Shown piece by piece: positions 24,367 through 30,437 of a DNA stretch of 30,437 nucleotides. This DNA is from Methanocorpusculaceae archaeon UBA456 (GTDB taxonomy: Archaea > Halobacteriota > Methanomicrobia > Methanomicrobiales > Methanocorpusculaceae): assembly GCA_002496395.1 (NCBI GenBank), contig DAJQ01000044.1, forward strand, positions 3,441 to 33,877. Direction: 5' to 3'. Made by a program: the position numbers and the translations under genes. The notes below the pieces were generated by a model, which was not told the DNA's origin, ran no database searches, and saw only the letters and a program-made list of their open reading frames with translations. How positions within the stretch are numbered: position 1 is the stretch's first letter; each line of letters starts with the position of its first letter.

Positions 24367-25649
24367 AGGCTGTCGATGTCATCGATCTCGATGTCAGGTA
24401 CGGGGCGCACCAGATCCTTGAAGCAATCGCGTTCTCGGTTCATTCCGGCGAGATGATCGGGATCTGCGGTCCAAATGGATCGGGGAAGACGACACTCCTG
24501 AAAGCCATGAGCCGGATCATTGCCCCGGCAGCAGGAGAGGTCTACTACAATGGCGAGCAAATGGACACCCTCTCCTTCCGGATGCTGGCTCAGCGGGTGG
24601 CGGTTGTGCCGCAGGAGACGGCAATAAATTTTGATTTCACGGTCTCCGAGATCGTGATGATGGGCCGCCACCCCTATATCGGCAGGTTTGCATCAGAGAG
24701 CAGGGAGGATCACGCAATCTGTGACCGGGTGATGCGGCTTGCCAATGTCTCCCACCTTGCCGATATGCCGGTGAACCAGATCAGCGGGGGCGAGCGGCAG
24801 CGTGTCTTAATCGCACGGGCTCTGGCACAGGAGCCGGATGTCCTCCTGCTCGACGAGGCGACCTCACATCTTGACATCAGCCATCAGATTGAGATTTTGA
24901 GTATCATCAGAAAGGAGATGGAGAAGACAGCGACAATCAGCGTCTTCCATGACATCAATCTCGCATCCTGCTACTGTGATCGGATCGTCCTTCTGAATGA
25001 TCGGAAAATTGCAGCCATGGGCACTCCGGTACAGGTGATCACGCGGGATCTGATCAGATGCGTCTATGGGATCGATGTCATTGTCAGCAGCCATCCAACA
25101 ACCGGCAGGCCGTATATCCTGCCAGCCTATCAGGATCCTATGGATGAGAAGAGAGGGGGGAGGGTGCATATCATCTGTGGTGGAAGTATGGGATCGCAAC
25201 TTCTCGGGATGCTTCATCTGACCGGGTGTGTTCTATCAGCAGGAGTACTGAACGTGCTTGATTCGGATTACGTGACTGCACGAGATCTTGGTATTCCTCT
25301 CATCAGTGAGGCGCCGTTTGCCCCGATATCTGCATCCTCCTCCTCTCTCCTGAAACAATGGCTGGAAGAGTCGGATCTGATCATCCTTGTTGCGATGCCG
25401 GTTGGTATGGGTAACCTCAGCAACCTCCGGATGGTATCCCATTACCCGAAGAAGACGGTTATACTTGGTTCGATCGATGAATTTGAAGATTTTACGTCTG
25501 GAGAAGCGACCATGATTCTTGGGAATCTTCTTGAGGGTGGGGGAGAAGAGTGTGCGTCTCCTGATCAGGTCATGAAACGTCTTTGTTATAGGGAAGAGTC
25601 ATCATGTTCGGTGCCGAACAGCGGCTCTCGATTGGAGAATTTGACGTGA
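24363..25649 (+). CDS. btuD: BtuD-type ABC ATPase with extra C-terminal Rossmann-like domain
   Basis: At 428 residues it is about 165 longer than a normal BtuD. Residues 1-255 form the ATPase: Walker A GPNGSGKTT (36-44), VPQE Q-loop, signature ISGGERQR (140-147), Walker B LLLDEA (161-166, Ala in place of the common Pro), H-loop His196. Residues 265-400 form a separate domain beginning VHIICGGSMGSQLLG, with a glycine-rich turn like a nucleotide-binding Rossmann fold, then SAGVLNVLDSD and SEAPFAPIS. The extension is not CbiZ as far as I can judge. It may sense a ligand or couple transport to metabolism. The gene overlaps btuC by 4 nt and btuF starts at its stop codon (TGATG). Confidence 0.88.
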   Translation: MKAVDVIDLDVRYGAHQILEAIAFSVHSGEMIGICGPNGSGKTTLLKAMSRIIAPAAGEVYYNGEQMDTLSFRMLAQRVAVVPQETAINFDFTVSEIVMMGRHPYIGRFASESREDHAICDRVMRLANVSHLADMPVNQISGGERQRVLIARALAQEPDVLLLDEATSHLDISHQIEILSIIRKEMEKTATISVFHDINLASCYCDRIVLLNDRKIAAMGTPVQVITRDLIRCVYGIDVIVSSHPTTGRPYILPAYQDPMDEKRGGRVHIICGGSMGSQLLGMLHLTGCVLSAGVLNVLDSDYVTARDLGIPLISEAPFAPISASSSSLLKQWLEESDLIILVAMPVGMGNLSNLRMVSHYPKKTVILGSIDEFEDFTSGEATMILGNLLEGGGEECASPDQVMKRLCYREESSCSVPNSGSRLENLT

Positions 25650-26683
25650 TGGAGATGAGTATGAAAAGAATGCTGTTTGTTATTGCCCTCTTTTTCTTCT
25701 GCACCGGATATGCAGCTGCTAGCGGAGGAGATGAGAGAGGGGTGCAGATGATTTCTGTGACAGATTGTGCGGGAGAAGTAGTCGTGATAGAAGGTTATCC
25801 GGAACGGATCGTATCATTATCTCCCTCAATTACAGAACTCCTCTTTGCCATCGGGGCAGGGAATCTCATTGTCGCAGTATCGGATCAGAGCGATTATCCG
25901 GAGGAGGCACTCCGCATCCCGACAGTTGGAGGTTTTACGACAATCAGTATTGAAAAAGTCGTTGCTGCGAATCCCGATCTGGTGGTTGCAACCCCGAGTA
26001 ATGGGGAGGAGGTGCTGTCACGGCTCCGCGCATCTGGCCTTACGGTGCTGGTGATTAATCCCGAGACGATCGACGAGATTATCGAGACAATATCCCTGCT
26101 TGGTACAGTGACCGGAAATGATCGCGCTGCTCACGAGTTGAATGCTGAATTAATCAGGAGAATAGAGAAGGTAACAGAGCAGCTTGCTTCATCCACACAT
26201 GCTCCGACGGTTGCCCATATTGTCTGGCATGATCCTATCTGGGTTTCAGGGAGCGGGACATTCCAGGATGAGGTGATCAGGACGGCGGGTGGAGTAAATG
26301 TCTTTGCTGATATGCATGAATGGCAGATAGTCAGCCTTGAAGAGTTTGTTGCAGCCGGTCCAGAGTTTATTCTGGTCAGCTCAGGGACGGGAATGGGAAA
26401 AGCCGGATATGATGCCATCTATTCATATATCACTACCGAGCCTCGATTCCAGAGGCTGGATGCGGTAAAAAAGAACCGGGTGATCCTTGTTGATGCCGAT
26501 CTGATCAGCCGTGGAGGGCCACGTATTGTTCTGGCCATTGAAGATGTGGCAAATCGTATCCATCCTGTTGCTGCCGAAAGCCCGGATACGGGGGTGTCTT
26601 CTGCCGAACCTGCATCAGGACTGATGCTGATGCCGTTGATTGCAGTGGTGTTTCTCTTCGCATTGGGTCTAAAGAGAGACTGA
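25649..26683 (+). CDS. btuF: BtuF-like corrinoid/metal-complex binding protein with C-terminal membrane anchor
   Basis: ATG 25649 overlaps the btuD stop (TGATG); GGAG lies about 11 nt upstream, and the longer frame from 25604 would add only non-signal sequence. The 344-residue product has a signal helix (about residues 8-24), the BtuF/FhuD fold with RIVSLSPSITELLFAIGAG near residue 52, AANPDLVVATPSNGEE, HDPIWVSGSGTF, AGGVNVFAD and KKNRVILVDA. A C-terminal hydrophobic helix (about 320-340) ends KRD, so it is tethered to the membrane from its C-terminus. It delivers substrate to the BtuCD encoded upstream in the same operon. Ligand inferred as corrinoid from context; not proven. Confidence 0.88.
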   Translation: MEMSMKRMLFVIALFFFCTGYAAASGGDERGVQMISVTDCAGEVVVIEGYPERIVSLSPSITELLFAIGAGNLIVAVSDQSDYPEEALRIPTVGGFTTISIEKVVAANPDLVVATPSNGEEVLSRLRASGLTVLVINPETIDEIIETISLLGTVTGNDRAAHELNAELIRRIEKVTEQLASSTHAPTVAHIVWHDPIWVSGSGTFQDEVIRTAGGVNVFADMHEWQIVSLEEFVAAGPEFILVSSGTGMGKAGYDAIYSYITTEPRFQRLDAVKKNRVILVDADLISRGGPRIVLAIEDVANRIHPVAAESPDTGVSSAEPASGLMLMPLIAVVFLFALGLKRD

Positions 26684-26694
26684 ACAGCCTGTGT

Positions 26695-26724
26695 CCTCTT
26701 CTCTTTTTCTCTCTTTGATTTTGA
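26695..26724 (+). terminator. T-rich termination region after second btuF
   Basis: Pyrimidine-rich DNA with several T runs (CTTTTTCTCTCTTTGATTTT type) follows the btuF stop by about 15-40 nt. Archaeal transcription commonly stops in such tracts without needing a hairpin. No stable hairpin is obvious. Confidence 0.35.
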
Positions 26725-26787
26725 TACTCTCCAGAAGATGGTGATGGGTCTCCCTCTGAGGCGATTATCTTCTGTTATGGCTCTCTC

Positions 26788-26809
26788 GCAATATATCAAT
26801 TAATATTGC
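26788..26809. promoter_or_regulatory. Inverted repeat GCAATAT-N8-ATATTGC upstream of the DUF4430 surface protein
   Basis: A perfect 7-bp inverted repeat with the spacer ATCAATTA lies 58-79 nt upstream of the start at 26867 and about 25-45 nt upstream of its TATA-like sequence. It resembles the GCAACAT/ATGTTGC arms upstream of the pilus operon. It could be an operator or activator site for the surface-protein gene. Confidence 0.35.
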
Positions 26810-26833
26810 TTTTACTACATCTTAATGGATCAA

Positions 26834-26842
26834 TTTATATTA
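26834..26842 (+). promoter_or_regulatory. Putative TATA box of the large surface protein gene
   Basis: TTTATATTA lies 25-33 nt before the ATG at 26867. At this distance the transcript would be leaderless or nearly so. No Shine-Dalgarno sequence is seen upstream of the ATG. Confidence 0.5.
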
Positions 26843-26866
26843 CTTTAGTACAAATTTACTTGTTAT

Positions 26867-29800
26867 ATGATCCAAACTCTTCGAGTTCTCTTCCTCACCG
26901 TACTCGTTCTCTCGATGATAATGGGTGCTGGTAATGCGTTCGTTAACGAATCAGAAGATGTTCTGATGCCGCCTAAACAACTTATGGATCTTCATGGTGT
27001 TCATGAAGTCCGGGAGATTTCAGACTCCTCCTCTGCAACACCTCTCTCTTCTCCTTCACAGGATGATATTCAGTTCACGTGGTCCGGCTCGGTAACCCTT
27101 GCTCCCGGTGAGACCTTCACGGTGGTTCCGTTCAACGATGAAACGACTGAATACGTTGTGAACCGTACGAGTGCACTGGGTGCCCTTGATGCCGCGTCAG
27201 TTCTGGGTGAATTTGAGTATACTATCCAGAAGACCGACTGGGGTCCTTTCCTGTATTCGATCGATGAAGTAGTGTATAACCCGGCTACCTGGGATTCGTG
27301 GTTATACCAGGTCAATGGAGAGAGTGCCCAGGTCGGTTTTATTGATTACGAGCTTGAAGATGGCGACCTGATCGAGCTCTGGTATGGCGCCTGGGGGTCT
27401 ACTCCGGAGACTGCTGACCATGTGGTGACGATCACCGTCATGATATCTGGAGATGAATCGGATCCTGGTGATGATCCCGCTCCCCCCATCAATCAAACCA
27501 TTCTCTGGAAGAAAGATCTCCAGGAGTTTATCGGGGCAACCCCACTGGTCACCGGAAATTCGGTGATCGTTGGTGTCTGGCCTGATATGGTCTTTACTCC
27601 TGGTGAAGAATACCATCTCTTCAGCCTGGATGCAGAAACAGGTGAGGAGATCTGGAGAAATCCCCTGGGTGTGGGTGAGGGTACTGTCTCCAGTGCAGAA
27701 TTGTATGAAGGGCGCATTTTGGTCGGGTGCATGGATGGGCGGCTCTATGCCATTGATGCCGGAGATGGCACCACTCTCTGGAGCAAAAAGGTGGAAAAGG
27801 GACGCCTGGATGATGGAAATTGGCATGGTCTCTCAACATCACCTGTTGTCCATGATGCAATTGTCTATGTCAACACCCGCAGCAATGGAACACTCCATGC
27901 ATTCTCCGTCGACGGTGAGCCACTCTGGTCATATGTCACAGGAAACCAAACTTTTGTCTATTCATCTCCGGCATATGCAAAAGGAACCATCTTCTTTGCT
28001 GGTCACACGATCGATCATGTCCTTGTTGCGGTGAATGCTTCATCTGGTAATGAGATATGGACAGTTCCTGTTGGTTCCCAGATCCGATCGACACCGGTCA
28101 TTGATGATGAGATCGTCTATGTGACAACAACCGACAGCTTGTATGCGTTCCATGCTACAGATGGAGCCTTACTCTGGATACTTCCAATAAGCGGCGCCTG
28201 GAGTAGCCCGGCGGTCACGGATGGCCGTATCTACCTGGGAACAAACTCCGATCATGCGCTTCACTGTATTGATGCTATTTCTGGTGAGATCCTCTGGACA
28301 TTCAATGCAAATGGAAAGGTGGATTCTTCACCGGCTGTGGCTGATGGTGTGGTATATTTTGCGACGAATACCGCTTCCGGAACGATCTATGCGGTCACAA
28401 CGGATGGTGAGGAGATCTGGAGATATCAGACGACTAATTATATCATGTCATCTCCGGCCATTATAGATGGCAGACTCTATATCGGGACAGATGAAGGCTT
28501 CCTTTATGCATTTGGGGACAGACCGGAGCAAGAGAGAGCAGTTGCATCCTTTACTCCCAATAGTACACGTGGTATGAGCCCTCTTACCGTTCAGTTCACC
28601 GATACTTCGGCGGGATCAGATCCCCTCACCTGGCTCTGGGACTTTGGTGATGGCAATACCTCAACCGATCAGCACCCCTCCCATATATTCATGTCTGCAC
28701 CTGAAGATCTGCAGACTCGCTATAATGTCACTCTCACGGTGGGTAATCCGTATGGCCCAGATTCAACTGCTTTTGATACGATAACCGTTATCTCTCCTCC
28801 ACAAGCTTTTGCTATCAACGAGTCTTTCAACTCCTCAACCAGGAGAACAACAGAAGATATCTTCCTGAATTGTACTGGGATACACCTGTTTATTCCTCTC
28901 AATACATCCCCACTTTTGAATGGAACGCCGATTGCAACTCTCACTGCAGGAATTGCCCCGGAAATCCCAAATCCTCCTGCAGGTACTACTCTCAGACTGG
29001 CCGATCATGTCTATACCCTTGGACCCGCGGGAGCAACGTTTGATCCCCCTATTGCGGTCACTTTTGGGCCCTTTACCACTGATGAATGGGCCACCCTCTT
29101 CTCTTCAGGGATTACAACCACTATCCGGAGATATGATGGTACAGACTGGATTCCACTAGATGATCAGGTTTCTGATCCGGTAAACCGTACGATAACCGGG
29201 CATGTATCCTCATTCAGTATCTTTGCTCCGATCACTGTTTCATCAGGTGGTGCTAGCGGAGGCGGTGGTGGAGGGTCAGACAGCCCTGCACTTGTCTGGA
29301 GAGATGTCACCCTCTCTCCAGGTACGTTCTCTGTTACCGCAGGCAACAGTGGTAAGACGTATCAGGTCAGCCGGATGACAGCGTTTGGAGCACTCCATGC
29401 ATCCGGTGTCCCCTACACAATAGATGATTCATACTATGGAGAGTATGGATCCTTATTTATAAACGGGATTGAAGGGCGGGCAAACTCGGGTACACAAGGA
29501 TGGATGTACCAGGTGAATGGGGTATCCCCGGCTGTGGGGGCCAATGTCCAGACGGTTCAGGCAGGGGATACGGTCGTCTTCTTCTGGAGTGAGGGGATGT
29601 CCTCGACTCCGGCGACTTCTCCTCATGTGATCCCGCTCCGGATCAGAGCCTCTGGCTCTACGGGGAGTTCAGTGGGGTCAGTTCCGTCAACAGTCCTGAT
29701 GCAGAATACTATTAAGGATAACCTCTCTTCCCGGATGGTGTCACGCAACATCTATCTCATGGTGCCCTTCGGTGTGGAGATTACCCGAAGCAGTCAGGGC

Positions 29801-30437
29801 CAGAACTTCCGTGTCGACCAAAAACACCTGAAGAGCAGAGGTGCCGATCTCATGATTCATCAGGATTCTGTTCACCTGATCTCAGAGGGTGTCACCCATA
29901 TCCTGAAAGGAACCGGTATCCGGGAGCAGAGTGGTGTCATCTTTGGGAATCTCGAAGAGATCAGGGTGGAGATCGATCCGATAGACGCATCTCTTGAAGG
30001 GGTCGGATATATGCATGCCGGGGCTGCGATAAATCTGGCCCTGCTGCCGGAGGAGAGTAGTCTCATCATCACATTCTATGAATCACCTGATGATACGCAA
30101 CTGGAGAGGATCAGATCATCTGCTTCGCAGGAAGGATATGAACTTCATGACATCTCGCATCTTGTCTCTTTCTGGCCGGTCAACCTGGTGAATACCAGGC
30201 ACATAAAGGATGCGACCGTCTCTTTATCTGCCCCTTCAGCATGGGTGCATGGAGAGGATCGTGGAGACAAAATTCTTGTCTGCAGCCTACATGAGGATGG
30301 CTCAGTAACCTTCATCAATCCGGAAAAAACCGGTTCATCAGAGGATACTGTGACGTATTCTGCCTATTCTCCGGATGGGCTCTCCACCTTTGCCATCATC
30401 TCTGTCAGAGAGAAACTCCGTGATCAGGTTGCAGGCA
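26867..30437 (+). CDS. Large exported protein with two DUF4430 (transcobalamin-like) domains, PQQ propeller and PKD domain; runs off window
   Basis: Open from ATG 26867 to the right edge (1,190 codons visible, no stop). Domain order: signal helix (about 5-25); DUF4430 domain (about 67-195) with SWLYQVNG and LEDGDLIELWYG; PQQ-type beta-propeller (about 212-552) with repeated DG-x-LYA-D-x-x-G-E-x-LW blades; PKD domain (about 557-642) with LWDFGDGNTST; uncharacterised beta region (643-790); Gly-rich linker (about 794-804); second DUF4430 domain (about 805-927) with GWMYQVNG and AGDTVVFFW; then a C-terminal region with STFAII resembling PGF-pre-PGF domains. DUF4430 is related to the C-terminal domain of transcobalamin and intrinsic factor. 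The protein follows the second btuCDF operon, so extracellular corrinoid binding is a reasonable guess; a purely adhesive role is also possible. Confidence 0.85.
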   Translation, partial: MIQTLRVLFLTVLVLSMIMGAGNAFVNESEDVLMPPKQLMDLHGVHEVREISDSSSATPLSSPSQDDIQFTWSGSVTLAPGETFTVVPFNDETTEYVVNRTSALGALDAASVLGEFEYTIQKTDWGPFLYSIDEVVYNPATWDSWLYQVNGESAQVGFIDYELEDGDLIELWYGAWGSTPETADHVVTITVMISGDESDPGDDPAPPINQTILWKKDLQEFIGATPLVTGNSVIVGVWPDMVFTPGEEYHLFSLDAETGEEIWRNPLGVGEGTVSSAELYEGRILVGCMDGRLYAIDAGDGTTLWSKKVEKGRLDDGNWHGLSTSPVVHDAIVYVNTRSNGTLHAFSVDGEPLWSYVTGNQTFVYSSPAYAKGTIFFAGHTIDHVLVAVNASSGNEIWTVPVGSQIRSTPVIDDEIVYVTTTDSLYAFHATDGALLWILPISGAWSSPAVTDGRIYLGTNSDHALHCIDAISGEILWTFNANGKVDSSPAVADGVVYFATNTASGTIYAVTTDGEEIWRYQTTNYIMSSPAIIDGRLYIGTDEGFLYAFGDRPEQERAVASFTPNSTRGMSPLTVQFTDTSAGSDPLTWLWDFGDGNTSTDQHPSHIFMSAPEDLQTRYNVTLTVGNPYGPDSTAFDTITVISPPQAFAINESFNSSTRRTTEDIFLNCTGIHLFIPLNTSPLLNGTPIATLTAGIAPEIPNPPAGTTLRLADHVYTLGPAGATFDPPIAVTFGPFTTDEWATLFSSGITTTIRRYDGTDWIPLDDQVSDPVNRTITGHVSSFSIFAPITVSSGGASGGGGGGSDSPALVWRDVTLSPGTFSVTAGNSGKTYQVSRMTAFGALHASGVPYTIDDSYYGEYGSLFINGIEGRANSGTQGWMYQVNGVSPAVGANVQTVQAGDTVVFFWSEGMSSTPATSPHVIPLRIRASGSTGSSVGSVPSTVLMQNTIKDNLSSRMVSRNIYLMVPFGVEITRSSQGQNFRVDQKHLKSRGADLMIHQDSVHLISEGVTHILKGTGIREQSGVIFGNLEEIRVEIDPIDASLEGVGYMHAGAAINLALLPEESSLIITFYESPDDTQLERIRSSASQEGYELHDISHLVSFWPVNLVNTRHIKDATVSLSAPSAWVHGEDRGDKILVCSLHEDGSVTFINPEKTGSSEDTVTYSAYSPDGLSTFAIISVREKLRDQVAG

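Noticed and set aside
1..30437. Mobile elements, CRISPR arrays, tRNA or rRNA genes
   Set aside because: No transposase, integrase, regularly spaced repeats, cloverleaf-like segments or rRNA-like sequence could be identified by reading either strand.

Overview
The window looks like a piece of a methanogenic euryarchaeon chromosome, most likely order Methanomicrobiales. The signs are archaeal type IV pilin N-termini (DDAVSPVVG type), TATA-box promoters about 30 nt upstream of start codons, a fused ChlI/ChlD chelatase subunit beside CobN, and PKD, PQQ-propeller and DUF4430 surface-protein domains. The taxonomic call is inference; there is no rRNA, tRNA, CRISPR array or insertion sequence in the window to anchor it.

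Layout. (1) 1-4690, minus strand: a type IV pilus locus of a TadA/GspE-type ATPase, a TadC-type membrane platform and two pilin-like proteins, the last cut by the window edge. (2) 13841-5007, minus strand: seven tightly packed genes, nearly all overlapping: a small secreted and anchored protein, btuF, btuC, btuD, cobN, then an ABC-2 type ATPase and permease. (3) 14157-15556, plus strand: two coupled pilins and a 27-codon ORF that looks like the tail of a third. (4) 15671-19372: a DUF5658-like membrane protein, a ChlI-ChlD fusion that would partner CobN, a probable lipoprotein and a BofA-family membrane protein. (5) 19496-21460: an unusual enzyme with two rubredoxin domains fused to a thiamine-diphosphate enzyme. 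(6) 23183-21615, minus strand: a TIM-barrel protein of the AP-endonuclease-2 family, a candidate CbiR-type cobamide remodelling enzyme, followed by a lipoprotein. (7) 23416-26683, plus strand: a second BtuC-BtuD-BtuF transporter whose ATPase carries an extra C-terminal domain. (8) 26867 to the right edge: a large exported protein with two DUF4430 (transcobalamin C-terminal-like) domains flanking a PQQ-type beta-propeller and a PKD domain; it is open at the window end.

How the genes fit together. Much of the window can be read as one corrinoid/cobalt island: a surface protein with transcobalamin-like domains (capture), two BtuF proteins (delivery), two BtuCD channels (import), a CbiR-like hydrolase (removal of the lower-ligand nucleotide loop from imported cobamides) and CobN plus ChlID (metal insertion into a corrinoid or related tetrapyrrole). 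An inverted repeat, TTATTT-N10-AAATAA with an almost identical core, occurs upstream of the pilus operon and between the cbiR-like and second btuC genes, which hints at a shared regulator. The family assignments are well supported by motifs. The integrated corrinoid-salvage role, and especially the roles of the DUF4430 protein and the CbiR candidate, are inference.
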